Below are positions 47,588 through 55,877 of a stretch of 64,000 nucleotides of DNA, in pieces. The notes beneath the pieces are model-generated. The model ran no database searches. It saw only the letters and a program-made list of their open reading frames with translations, and was not told the DNA's origin. Positions within the stretch are counted from its first letter, which is position 1. Each line of letters opens with the position of its first letter. Source of the stretch: Sporosarcina aquimarina (lineage in GTDB: Bacteria > Bacillota > Bacilli > Bacillales_A > Planococcaceae); contig NZ_JACLBZ010000014.1 of assembly GCF_019748715.1 (NCBI RefSeq), positions 310,001 through 374,000 on the forward strand. Direction: 5' to 3'. Position numbers and translations under genes: made by a program.

Positions 47588-48086
47588 CAAACTCACTCCA
47601 TTTCTGTTTAAAAGTATTCCGTGAGCGATATAGCGTCGTTCGGATTGTGTCAACTTTCATATTTAGTAGGACACTTATTTCTTCGTACGATAAATCGAGC
47701 TCATATTTCAAGAGTAGCAAGTTCGATTGTGTAGGCGATAATTGATTCAAAACTGTTTCAATTTCATTTTTATGTTCTTTCTTCAGCACAATTTGTTCCC
47801 CGTCCTCACCCATCTGGTACATATTCTCAAAGAAACTTTCATCTATTTGCGCATGCGGGTATCGTTTTTGTTTCCTGCATAAATCGTAATAATTGTTTAT
47901 AGATACCCTAAAGAGCCACGCAGAAGGATTGTCCACATTCAGATGAATCATATGCTCAAATGCTTTAGAAAACGTGGTTTGTACGATATCTTCAGCATCC
48001 TCTTTCGGACATCCAATTTTTATTAGGTAACGGAATATGACACGAGACTTCTCCCGGTACAGGTCCTCAATCGTTTGGATTTGCAA
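47571..48086 (-). CDS. ECF-family RNA polymerase sigma factor
   Basis: A 171-residue sigma-70 protein with region 2 (FRYLIKIGCPKEDAEDIVQTTF ... NPSAWLFRVSINNYYDLCR) and region 4 (LLLLKYELDLSYEEISVLLNMKVDTIRTTLYRSR). TTG 48086 follows AGGTGG. The operon of sigma, anti-sigma and small membrane protein resembles sigM-yhdL-yhdK; the exact group is not assigned. Regulated genes are unknown, except that an ECF-type promoter lies just upstream, suggesting autoregulation. Confidence 0.9.
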   Translation of the reverse strand: MQIQTIEDLYREKSRVIFRYLIKIGCPKEDAEDIVQTTFSKAFEHMIHLNVDNPSAWLFRVSINNYYDLCRKQKRYPHAQIDESFFENMYQMGEDGEQIVLKKEHKNEIETVLNQLSPTQSNLLLLKYELDLSYEEISVLLNMKVDTIRTTLYRSRNTFKQKWSEFVERQS

Positions 48087-48120
48087 GTGGCCACCTACTT
48101 TATGTTGTTAACATACATCA

Positions 48121-48147
48121 GACGCAGAGGTTTGAAAAAAGTATACA
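48121..48147 (-). promoter_or_regulatory. Putative autoregulatory ECF promoter
   Basis: On the minus strand TGTATAC, a 16-base spacer, then CGTC. CGTC at -10 with 16-base spacing is typical for Bacillus ECF sigmas; the -35 departs from AAC. Confidence 0.45.
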
Positions 48148-48593
48148 TGTTTTTATTTATTTTCGTTAAAGAAATATTTCACTGCCAGTTGTCCTGCCAA
48201 ATTTAATTAATCTACACTAAGTCATTGCTGAAACACTGATTTACGAAAAGTAGAGCAAAGCGGGGTGGATCGAGTTCTTTCAACCGTATCTTAAAAGCAT
48301 CGAGGCATTCAGAGTTTTAGGGCTTTTTTGTTTGTAATTTGTAAAGAAATCTACTTAAAATAACGGCGGTGGTTGGTGAAATAAGTATAGTAAACATACG
48401 TCAAAAAAAACGCTCATTTTTCTTAGCGTTTTTGCTGTTTTTATTAATAGTTTATGGATAATTTGAAAGAAAATAGTGATATTGTGTTAAAATGGATTAT
48501 AAATAAATATTTTATTCAACAAACAGAGCCGTTTCGTTGTAATGCTCTTTAAATTAAACCTTAATAAATCCGTGAATTGTAAAGCGTTATAGG
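48148..48593. other. Intergenic stretch with one terminator
   Basis: No gene. A terminator-like hairpin AAAACGCT/AGCGTTTT with T-run lies at 48403-48433. Confidence 0.5.
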
Positions 48594-49557
48594 TTGTATG
48601 ATGTGCAGGTTTGTCTTTTGAAGAAGGACTATAATACAGACGAACATTTAACGGGTGCAAGAATAGCATTTAATTTAGCGCTGTTTTTGCTGATATCTTT
48701 AACCAGTTTAGTCGGTAACTTCAGCAAAACTTTTTTCTTGAATATAAATGGTTTATTCCAACGTTATTGTGAATAGATATTATATTTTTGTTTCTTTACT
48801 ACTTGAACGTCAAAAATAAAGGCTATCGTAGCGAAGGTATTTATTATTTCATTCTACTATTGCTTTTAGAAATTGCATCGGTAGGAATAATCATTTCTTA
48901 CATTTTAAGCGGTTTTCTGAAGTATGCTTATCTCAACGAGAGGAATTAAATGGCTATAAAAAGTATACGGATTTTTGGGGGCTGGGTACAGTCGCAGTGC
49001 TATTCATACTTTTCATGTCTTGGTTTTATCCATTTTTTCACTTCAGTATATATAAAATTTTTACATACAAACCGACTGAGGTTTTATACCATAACGATAA
49101 AACATATGAAGATATTCTCAATAAATTCACTGAATCATACGAGAAGAACTTGGCTAAAGGAATTGAAAAATATAGTAACCGTGATCAGGACGTAACCGTA
49201 ATGCAGACCCAATATATTCTGCCGATTTTTGAACAGGACTGGCTAATCGGTACAGATCCAGTATCGATGGATCAACATAAATTAGATGAGATGCTTGTCG
49301 ATGTAAAACAGAGCAGAGACACATTATTGAGCTTGATTACTAAGAAAGATTATTCAAGTGAAGTTAAAGTGTACTTGGTTGATACAATAAATAATTTTTT
49401 AAGGCTGGAAGAAGAAATCAGGTATATAAAAGATGGGAATAATTTTTCGAGAAGTGAACTGAATATTTTATTTGGTAATTTACGTAATACTTTCAGAAGC
49501 AACTTTAATATTTTTGCAACGACCTTTTATGAAAGTTCCCACTTGCAGCGGCAGTGA
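48594..49557 (+). pseudogene. Frameshifted multi-span membrane protein gene
   Basis: Successive pieces lie in different frames: TDEHLTGARIAFNLALFLLISLTSLVG (48594-48776), SEGIYYFILLLLLEIASVGIIISYI (about 48820-48949) and a long piece from about 48930 reading ELNGYKKYTDFWGLGTVAVLFILFMSW and on to 49557. The last 186 codons (ATG 48997) are intact: a membrane segment, then a soluble helical domain. Together they resemble one protein with about five membrane spans and a C-terminal extracytoplasmic domain, broken by at least two shifts. Family not recognised. Confidence 0.5.
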
Positions 49558-49638
49558 ATTACCTTATTGTTCAATCGGACCAATATTGTTTAATAGCTTA
49601 TGTGGAAATTTCATGCGTCAATTTGAGGAGGAGAAATC

Positions 49639-49839
49639 ATGAAATATAGAGTAGGAAACGTTCAACTTGTTTGCCCTTGCTGTCAAAATGATACTTTCGA
49701 TAAAGACTATAGACAACTCAACACAAGGGGAGCAACGCTGTTTGGCCTTGACTGGGCAAACCGCGATGCGACTATATTGATTTGCAGACAATGTTCCTAT
49801 ATTTCTTGGTTTATGAAGGAACCAGAAGCGGTTAGGTAA
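49639..49839 (+). CDS. Small zinc-ribbon protein
   Basis: A 66-residue protein with two CxxC pairs, CPCC (about 12-15) and CRQC (about 49-52), separated by NTRGATLFGLDWANRDATILI. This resembles nucleic-acid-binding zinc-ribbon proteins of the DUF2082 type. GAGGAGGAG supports ATG 49639. Probably binds zinc; the target is unknown. Confidence 0.75.
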   Translation: MKYRVGNVQLVCPCCQNDTFDKDYRQLNTRGATLFGLDWANRDATILICRQCSYISWFMKEPEAVR

Positions 49840-50038
49840 AAATTTAAACGATGAGAATTGGAGACGACAGTGGTGTTTCCGTGATTACACTGTTTTCATA
49901 AACAGACCAATCTGTTTAATAACAATTTTAAAGTGAAGTGGATATTATGAAGGTTTGCCGGTTTAACCTTATATATCCACAATCTTAATTACATTTGTTT
50001 GTATATTGGTTAAAGGTAGGTTTGGAATGGGGGATTAA

Positions 50039-50331
50039 ATGGTTGATTTCTTCTTAATACTTAGGGGTTTCTTTATCGTTATTGCAAATATTATTGGATT
50101 TATATACTACAAAAAAAGAAAAACCTATATTTTGCTGCATTTACAATATTACTACTAGCAGTTTTATTTAGTGCAATTGGTGGTGCATTAGCAATAGTTA
50201 TTATTCGTGATCCTTTTGCAATATTTTATGGCATGCAAGTGGGACAGTATTTATTGGCAAATAGTGTCATCGTTTTTATTATTGCAATTTTGGTAACTGT
50301 GATAAGAAAATATAACAACAGTAAAATTTAA
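50039..50331 (+). pseudogene. Small membrane protein gene with one frameshift
   Basis: ATG 50039 after GGGGGA reads MVDFFLILRGFFIVIANIIG and then IYYKKRKTYI, and meets a stop. Shifting frame near 50133 continues with AAFTILLLAVLFSAIGGALAIV and on to NNSKI at 50331. Joined, it is a three-span protein of about 96 residues. The break lies in a TATATTTTGC context, so a sequencing indel is possible. Confidence 0.6.
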
Positions 50332-50351
50332 ATCATGATTATATTTAACTA

Positions 50352-50386
50352 ACTCGGCGCGATTGCTTAACAGGAGAGTGAGCCAA
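50352..50386 (+). repeat. Short intergenic repeat (GGCGC-TTGCTT type), copy
   Basis: CGGCGCGATTGCTTAACAGGAGAGTGAGCC, similar to 50814-50850 and less so to 50652-50685 and 521-560. Confidence 0.45.
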
Positions 50387-50388
50387 AC

Positions 50389-50628
50389 GTGCAAGGAGAG
50401 TTACTTATTAAAAATAATAGAATGGTATTTTCTTTTAATGCAAAGAATGGGGGATTTTTGGTTTTTACGCTGACCTACTTGTTTCAGCTATATACTATTT
50501 TTATTATTTATTTACAGTAAGTACTTTATTTTCTCCTAGTTTGATTTTTTGGAACGGTCTATTTGTTTTCTTTGCAGTTGAATTCATTTCGAGCATTATA
50601 CACAAGGAATCGGAAAGGAAATTATAAT
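50389..50628 (+). pseudogene. Small membrane protein gene with a frameshift
   Basis: GTG 50389 reads QGELLIKNNRMVFSFNAKNGG, then in this frame runs to a stop at about 50519. The adjacent frame from GGGGGATTTTTGG gives FYADLLVSAIYYFYYLF and SPSLIFWNGLFVFFAVEFIS, ending ESERKL at 50628. One indel in the G5-A-T5 run would unite them into a two-span protein of about 79 residues. Confidence 0.5.
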
Positions 50629-50651
50629 TGAATTGTACTGTTTTGCACTCA

Positions 50652-50850
50652 GGCGCTTTTCTTCAATAAAGATCAGTGCCAATCGTCGTTTCGATTATAC
50701 TATTATTCCCTTCTATTAATAGACAAAAAATCAACTTGAAAGAATTGAAAAAAGTTGATGATCTGAATCAACAATTAGAAATGGATAATCAAGAAGTGGG
50801 GAGTTATTAAATTAACGGGCGCAGTTGCTTTACAAGGATTGTGCCGCAAA
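50652..50850 (+). repeat. Short intergenic repeats with gene debris between
   Basis: Copies at 50652-50685 (CAGGCGCTTTTCTTCAATAAAG) and 50814-50850 (ACGGGCGCAGTTGCTTTACAAGG). Between them a coding relic (VDDLNQQLEMDNQEVGSY) ends at 50811. Confidence 0.4.
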
Positions 50851-50896
50851 CTGGCCATTTTGTTAAGTACTAACTCGTTGGAAGGGAGCAGATTAC

Positions 50897-51112
50897 ATGG
50901 GCTTATGGTATATAATTAAAGATCGTTACATGCTTTTTTCAATTCTTCTAATAATTCTTCTTGTATGTTTATTTTTACTTTTAGCTACTTGGAAAAGACG
51001 CTCTGACATACCTAAAATCTTAACCTTAATAATAACTACAATTTGTACAGTTATAATCTTTTTATCAATATTTGCATTGGTATTTGCAGTTTCCTTTGGA
51101 TATAACTCTTAA
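50897..51112 (+). CDS. Small membrane protein, 71 aa
   Basis: Two strongly hydrophobic segments (MLFSILLIILLVCLFLLL, about 12-29, and ILTLIITTICTVIIFLSIFAL, about 41-61) separated by a basic turn (TWKRRSD). GGAAGGGAG precedes ATG 50897. No family recognised. It is one of several short membrane protein genes in this stretch, each behind a similar short repeat. Confidence 0.6.
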   Translation: MGLWYIIKDRYMLFSILLIILLVCLFLLLATWKRRSDIPKILTLIITTICTVIIFLSIFALVFAVSFGYNS

Positions 51113-51202
51113 AAAGATTTTCAGAAGCGGATGCGCTTCCGCACTAAGGATTTGCGCCCATTCATCACTCAGGCCAGATTGCTGAAAGAGGTGATAGACA
51201 GG

Positions 51203-51427
51203 ATGAACGATATGATTTTTATGGGAGCAGGAAATTGGATTGGTATGCTCTCAACAATTTTAATCATTATTTGTTTTTATTTTACTCTTACATTTTTCCA
51301 AAGTTTAAGATCGAATAATGAACGTCTTGCTAAACAGTCAAAGTTAGCAGCAGTTACTTGTTTGGCACTCGGATTGTTGTTGCCCGTTTTATATGGTTTT
51401 TATATTTATAATCAGATGATGCGATGA
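51203..51427 (+). CDS. Small membrane protein, 74 aa
   Basis: Two membrane segments (WIGMLSTILIIICFYFTLTF, and LAAVTCLALGLLLPVLYGFYIY) flank a basic loop (RSNNERLAKQSK). AAAGAGGTGATAG lies before ATG 51203, whereas a longer frame starting at 51131 overlaps an inverted-repeat-like region and lacks a site. Function unknown. Confidence 0.6.
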   Translation: MNDMIFMGAGNWIGMLSTILIIICFYFTLTFFQSLRSNNERLAKQSKLAAVTCLALGLLLPVLYGFYIYNQMMR

Positions 51428-51483
51428 AGAATTAATATTTTGGGTTTTGGCAATCAGGGATGGCAACAGTTATGTAGGAGAAG

Positions 51484-51588
51484 GTGATTGACATTAAAAA
51501 CTGGTTTTGGATACTTTTTAATTTAAGCTTTGCGTTCATCCTTCTTGGTTGTGCAAAGGGGGGACATATATTTGATCATAGAGTATAG
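51484..51588 (+). CDS. Very short lipoprotein-like peptide, 34 aa
   Basis: GTG 51484 after TAGGAGAAG reads MIDIKNWFWILFNLSFAFILLGCAKGG and stops 9 codons later. It has a basic/hydrophobic signal and a lipobox (LLGC), giving a mature peptide of only about 11 residues. It may be the surviving start of a decayed lipoprotein gene or a real lipopeptide. Confidence 0.4.
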   Translation: MIDIKNWFWILFNLSFAFILLGCAKGGHIFDHRV

Positions 51589-51935
51589 TGATCGGTTTAA
51601 TATGTATATTATTTAAGATGACTTTCTATTACCGGTTTGTTTGTCGTGCTAAAAGTGAATGTATAATCTAGGCTAGTTCAGTAGCTTCTCCTATTTACAA
51701 AACAATAGTACCGATAAGAATCGACAATGTTTGGTATTTTAAAAATCATTGTGTTGAAATGGAATTACAAATTGTGGCCATATCATTATACAACTGCCCG
51801 TGTGAAACACATTCATGATTATTTAATTTAATAGGACGGTTAAACAAACGAAATAGTTTCGTATACAGGTATCCTTCACCGGCATATTTTAGTCAAAACA
51901 GGGAAATATACATATGACAGTTTCAGGAACCACAG
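51589..51935. other. Intergenic stretch without a gene
   Basis: AT-rich sequence with short frames only; no terminator or promoter of note. Confidence 0.45.
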
Positions 51936-51951
51936 AAAGGAGATGAATAAG

Positions 51952-52593
51952 ATGGGCGTGCATCACTATTTTAAAAGCTTGTCTGATTTAGAACAAATTA
52001 TCCGTTGTCCAGGAAAGTTTAAATATCAAGAGCATTCTGTGGCCAGTCATTCATTTAAGGTAGCAAAAATTGCTCAATTTCTTGGGACGGTCGAAGAAAG
52101 ATCTGGACAGGAAGTAGATTGGAGAACGTTGTATGAAAAGGCATTGAACCATGACTATGCGGAACTTTTCACAGGAGATATCAAGACACCCGTAAAATAT
52201 GCTTCAAAAGAGTTGAAGCAGCTGTTCAGTGAAGTAGAAGAAGAAATGACAAGAAATTTTGTGGAAAAAGAAATTCCGGTTGAGTATCAGGCCATTTATT
52301 TGGAACGGTTCAAGGAAGGGAAAGATGAAACACTGGAAGGACGTATTTTGGCAATTGCTGATAAAATTGATTTGCTTTATGAATCATTTGGTGAGATTCA
52401 AAAGGGAAATCCGGAGCCGTTGTTTTTGGAAATCTACGAAGAAGCATTGCGGACCATTCTGCTGTTTCAAGATATGAGCTGTGTGGAATACTTCATGGAA
52501 AATATACTTACAGATATGCTTAGTGAACAATTTACTGAGCATGACGAGCTGACGGACATTACGATGTGGATAATTGGCGAATGCAAGAAGTAA
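51952..52593 (+). CDS. HD-domain phosphohydrolase (YfbR-like 5'-nucleotidase)
   Basis: A 213-residue protein with the HD metal site: EHSVASHSFKVAKIA (about 27), ALNHDYAELFTGDIKTPVKY (about 64-83) and a later Asp in ADKIDLLYES (about 137). This arrangement resembles YfbR-type 5'-deoxynucleotidases. AAAGGAG (51936-51942) lies nine bases before ATG 51952, while ATG 51943 abuts it. The substrate is inferred from family. Confidence 0.8.
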   Translation: MGVHHYFKSLSDLEQIIRCPGKFKYQEHSVASHSFKVAKIAQFLGTVEERSGQEVDWRTLYEKALNHDYAELFTGDIKTPVKYASKELKQLFSEVEEEMTRNFVEKEIPVEYQAIYLERFKEGKDETLEGRILAIADKIDLLYESFGEIQKGNPEPLFLEIYEEALRTILLFQDMSCVEYFMENILTDMLSEQFTEHDELTDITMWIIGECKK

Positions 52594-52930
52594 AAGACAT
52601 CCAGCACTGTCTTGTTGAATTTAGGTGACTAACTTGATTCTATAATCGTTCCAAGATATATTATTTAACGACAGATCGAAAGTACAAGACCATCTGTATT
52701 TTAGTGAATGACGAAGAAATCTCTATTGATAATATAATGGGTATATAATCTATATCAGTGATCTTTGTTATTCAATTATCGAACGCGATTGCTGGATAAA
52801 AACTCCAAGCGGTCTCCTAGGTGATTAAAAAGGAAGGCGGCGACTCCTGCAGACAAGTGAACAGCTAGCCTAAATTCGATTAACAGACATGATTGTTGAG
52901 CAGGGAACGCCACTTTTATGAATAAGATAG
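52594..52930. other. Intergenic stretch with a half repeat
   Basis: No gene. Contains a short repeat-like CGAACGCGATTGCT (52780) and the left end of the GC-rich repeat at 52821-52853. Confidence 0.45.
52821..52853 (+). repeat. Left end of the structured GC-rich repeat
   Basis: GTGATTAAAAAGGAAGGCGG and CGACTCCTGCAGA match the first third of copy 4; the remainder is absent. Confidence 0.6.
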
Positions 52931-52931
52931 T

Positions 52932-52974
52932 GCATCAAAAAACGTTCAGATTTCTGATCGGTTTTTGATGCTGT
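52932..52974. terminator. Hairpin terminator, probably bidirectional
   Basis: GCATCAAAAAACG and CGGTTTTTGATGC arms with an inner TCAGA/TCTGA stem; probably ends the minus-strand gene at 53007. Confidence 0.75.
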
Positions 52975-53006
52975 TTATATTTTTACTCTCCCGATTCTGC
53001 TTCTTT

Positions 53007-53549
53007 TTACTTCGTTTCAATCTCCCGTAAAATGCCATGACCATCTCGCACTTTAAAATGTGCAGTAGTGATTCCGTCCTGAAGCCCTTGCGCTGCTACA
53101 CGATGTCCTTTTTTCGGGACATAAAAAGGATCCAAGCCGAAGTTCACGATATAGTGTTCGCTTTCCCGGTATTCCCGTTCAGTTGTTTGAGGCAACCAGC
53201 CCTCTAAATAGACACCGTCTGTGGGTTCCTTCTCGCTTAAAGTGACCAGCTGATCTATTCCATTTTGCTTTTCCAATACGCCGAAGACTTTTGTCATCCC
53301 CAATTCGGACGGTTGTTTCAATGTTTCCACTAAACTGTCCGTCATCTGTTCTTTGAGGACCTTTTCAATTTCATAACGTAGGACGATGTAGTTTTCATTT
53401 GCGTCCTCTTTCGTGATCGGTTCGGTTTGCAAATAGACATCATCCCCCGTTTGAAGTGTTTTAAAATGAGGAACTGCGAGACTTGCCAGTAGAAGCAGAG
53501 GAATGACAAAGAGAAGTGCAACACTTATTTTTCTATGCCGATTGCTCAA
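53007..53549 (-). CDS. GDYXXLXY-domain protein
   Basis: A 180-residue protein with an N-terminal membrane anchor (ISVALLFVIPLLLLASLAV) and then TGDDVYLQTEPI, matching the G-D-x-V-x-L pattern of GDYXXLXY proteins, with YVPKKGHRVAAQGLQDG-like C-terminal text. Many members are paired with a DUF2157 membrane protein, but none is seen here. It is probably exposed outside the membrane; function unknown. Confidence 0.7.
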   Translation of the reverse strand: MSNRHRKISVALLFVIPLLLLASLAVPHFKTLQTGDDVYLQTEPITKEDANENYIVLRYEIEKVLKEQMTDSLVETLKQPSELGMTKVFGVLEKQNGIDQLVTLSEKEPTDGVYLEGWLPQTTEREYRESEHYIVNFGLDPFYVPKKGHRVAAQGLQDGITTAHFKVRDGHGILREIETK

Positions 53550-53688
53550 AGCCGGGTCGCCGCCTTTCGGTAGATTTCATAAAAATACTTCTTATGTATG
53601 TAGAGCATGTGCATAAATGGATGGTTTTAGTAGTAATTTACCCATTAATTTTATCCAGGAAACATTTTGAAATTGAAATTTCAAGCAC

Positions 53689-53723
53689 AAAAAAAGCCTA
53701 ATGTGGTAAACATCAGGCTTTTT
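53689..53723. terminator. Terminator of ilvA
   Basis: AAAAAGCCT-ATGT and ACAT-AGGCTTTTT arms; A/T runs on both sides. Confidence 0.75.
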
Positions 53724-53736
53724 CGGTGTATATAAA

Positions 53737-54990
53737 TTAGATCAGCAGTCCGAATAAAGAGCTGTCTTTGTTCACTTCTTTATAAGGGAATCCATTCTGT
53801 TCCATTCGTGCAATTAGACCTTTGTAGTCTTCTTTGCGTTTAATCTCTATACCAACCAGTCCAGGACCGCTTTCTTTGTTGTTTTTCTTCGTGTATTCAA
53901 ACATCGTGATATCATCATCAGGACCGAGCACGGTGTCGAGGAATTGACGTAGAGCTCCTGCACGCTGTGGAAAGTCGACGAGGAAATAATAGAGCAAGCC
54001 TTCATAAATCATCGACTTTTCTTTGATTTCCTGCATCCGTCCGATGTCATTATTCCCGCCGCTGATGACACAGACGACGCATTTTCCTTTGATTTCATTT
54101 TTATAGAAATCTAGTGCGGCAATTGGCAAAGCGCCTGCTGGTTCCGCGATGATGGCGTGTTCATTGTATAAATCCAAAATGGCCGTGCATACTTTACCTT
54201 CAGGCACGCTGACAATATTGTCTACGTAACTCATGCAAATATCAAAGTTGAGGTCACCGACACATTTAACAGCAGCTCCATCGACAAACTTATCGATCGT
54301 TTGCAACGGCACCACTTTCTGTGCGTCAATGGAAGTTTTCATACTTAAAGCACCAGCAGGTTCTGCTCCAATCATTCGTGTATGTGGAGATAAGTTTTTG
54401 ATGTATGTGCTGATGCCCGACATGAGACCGCCGCCTCCGATGCTTGCAAAGACATAATCAATGGGTTCTTCAATATCGTTCATAATTTCTACCGCGACGG
54501 TTCCTTGTCCGGCCACGATGTCCCGATCATTGAATGGATGAATGAAGATTCGTTTCTCTTTCTCTACCAATTCAATTGCCTGTTCGAAGCAATCATCAAA
54601 TGTGTCTCCGACCAATATGATTTCGATACGGTCGCGTCCAAACATTTTCACCATATTCACTTTTTGTTTAGGTGTTGTCTGAGGCATGAAGATTTTGCCG
54701 TCAATATCGAGGTGAGCACACGCATACGCAACGCCTTGCGCATGATTTCCAGCGCTGGCACAAACGATGCCTGACTTCCGTGCTTCCGTTTCTATACGTT
54801 TCATCTTGTAGTACGCACCGCGCAGTTTAAAGGAACGGACATGTTGCAAGTCTTCACGTTTAATATACACATGACAGTCATATTTTTCCGATAGACGCTC
54901 ATTCTTTTGCAGCGGCGTATGGGCTACTACATCTTTCAGCAGCTGGTTGGCAATTAAGATATCTTCCACTTGAATACTTTTCGACTCCAT
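53737..54990 (-). CDS. ilvA: Threonine ammonia-lyase
   Basis: PLP enzyme turning threonine into 2-oxobutyrate, first step of isoleucine synthesis. In 417 residues the PLP lysine is in HVRSFKLRGAYYK (about 55), with SAGNHAQGVAYA and the phosphate-binding SIGGGGLMSG loop; a single short ACT-like regulatory domain is at the C-terminus (about 335-417), as in Bacillus. ATG 54990 follows GAAGGTGA; a longer form adding five residues is less likely. A cre-like site lies upstream. Confidence 0.93.
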   Translation of the reverse strand: MESKSIQVEDILIANQLLKDVVAHTPLQKNERLSEKYDCHVYIKREDLQHVRSFKLRGAYYKMKRIETEARKSGIVCASAGNHAQGVAYACAHLDIDGKIFMPQTTPKQKVNMVKMFGRDRIEIILVGDTFDDCFEQAIELVEKEKRIFIHPFNDRDIVAGQGTVAVEIMNDIEEPIDYVFASIGGGGLMSGISTYIKNLSPHTRMIGAEPAGALSMKTSIDAQKVVPLQTIDKFVDGAAVKCVGDLNFDICMSYVDNIVSVPEGKVCTAILDLYNEHAIIAEPAGALPIAALDFYKNEIKGKCVVCVISGGNNDIGRMQEIKEKSMIYEGLLYYFLVDFPQRAGALRQFLDTVLGPDDDITMFEYTKKNNKESGPGLVGIEIKRKEDYKGLIARMEQNGFPYKEVNKDSSLFGLLI

Positions 54991-55118
54991 AGTTTTCACC
55001 TTCATAATTAATCATCTAACCTCCGTAACAATTCAACGTTTACTCATAATAACATGAAAAAATCCGAATGAACATAAGAAAGTTCCAAATTGTTCGTTTA
55101 TTTTAACAACACCTCAAT

Positions 55119-55134
55119 ATGTAAGCGTTTACTT
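55119..55134. promoter_or_regulatory. cre-like site upstream of ilvA
   Basis: ATGTAAGCGTTTACTT fits the CcpA consensus WTGNAANCGNWWNCAW with one mismatch; about 130 bases before the ilvA start. Confidence 0.35.
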
Positions 55135-55305
55135 GGTTTGAAGGGGTTTCAATAGAGATAAATGGGAAAAGAATTTAATATTTTTAGTACTATTCTTCGT
55201 TGGCGATTGCTAGATCTAATACAGTTAGTGTTTAATTTAAAAAGCGAGGGGAAAACTACTCAGAGAAGAGGCAGCCAGCTAAAATAAGAAAGGGAGCGTT
55301 ACTGT

Positions 55306-55416
55306 ATGCAAAAATGGGATAGCAGGCCCGAGAAGCCGGATAACGCGCAGTGGACATTTTTTGTGGTCACTCTCGTTATTATCGCAGCCGTAATTGTGTA
55401 CGGCTTAATGATATAG
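55306..55416 (+). CDS. 36-residue single-span membrane peptide
   Basis: ATG 55306 after AAAGGGAGCG encodes a charged start (QKWDSRPEKPDNAQW) and one membrane segment (FFVVTLVIIAAVIVYGLMI). Directly followed by a strong terminator, so it is probably expressed on its own. Too short for family assignment; similar small peptides exist in Bacillales. Confidence 0.6.
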   Translation: MQKWDSRPEKPDNAQWTFFVVTLVIIAAVIVYGLMI

Positions 55417-55423
55417 GAGTCAA

Positions 55424-55465
55424 AAATTCGGAGCGCCGAGTAATCAGCGCTCCGAATTTTTGTTC
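55424..55465 (+). terminator. Terminator after the 36-residue gene
   Basis: AAAAATTCGGAGCGC and GCGCTCCGAATTTTT perfect arms. Confidence 0.9.
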
Positions 55466-55632
55466 AATTCTAAATCTTTATGCATTCATCCAGCTCTTTT
55501 GCATTCTATCGCAGAATACTAGCTTTTATCCAAAAGTAGTGACAAATCTATTCAATCTGTTATATATTAGTATCAATCATAAGTTGCTGTATCAGTACAG
55601 TATATCACAGAAAATGAATGGAGGAATTAAGG

Positions 55633-55761
55633 ATGAAAATGAATAATGAGCAAAGACAAAAGGTTGAAAAGGTTTGCCCGGAGTGTGGAGATAAGTTCAC
55701 GGAAAAACACGAATCGGTATTGGTGGAGTGCGAACGCTGCATCGGCCGTCATGAAGAATAA
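55633..55761 (+). CDS. 42-residue zinc-ribbon protein
   Basis: ATG 55633 lies after GGAGGAATTAAGG. The product has two CxxC knuckles, CPEC (about 15-18) and CERC (about 35-38), separated by GDKFTEKHESVLVE. It is compact enough to fold around one zinc ion. It resembles YhfH-type small proteins only in size and metal pattern; role unknown. Confidence 0.65.
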   Translation: MKMNNEQRQKVEKVCPECGDKFTEKHESVLVECERCIGRHEE

Positions 55762-55808
55762 AAGCAACTGCATCCTATGCTTCCATTGCGGAGCATAGGA
55801 TTTTTAAT

Positions 55809-55833
55809 GTTTTAGAAAAACCCTGAGTGGTAT
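55809..55833 (+). promoter_or_regulatory. Possible sigma-B promoter of the DUF948 pair
   Basis: GTTTTA, 13-base spacer, TGGTAT, against the sigma-B consensus GTTTAA and GGGTAT. The B. subtilis DUF948 gene ytxG is sigma-B dependent, as I recall. Confidence 0.4.
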
Positions 55834-55877
55834 AGAATGATAAGATGTATACAGTCTGTGGAAAGGAGGAAGGATGT

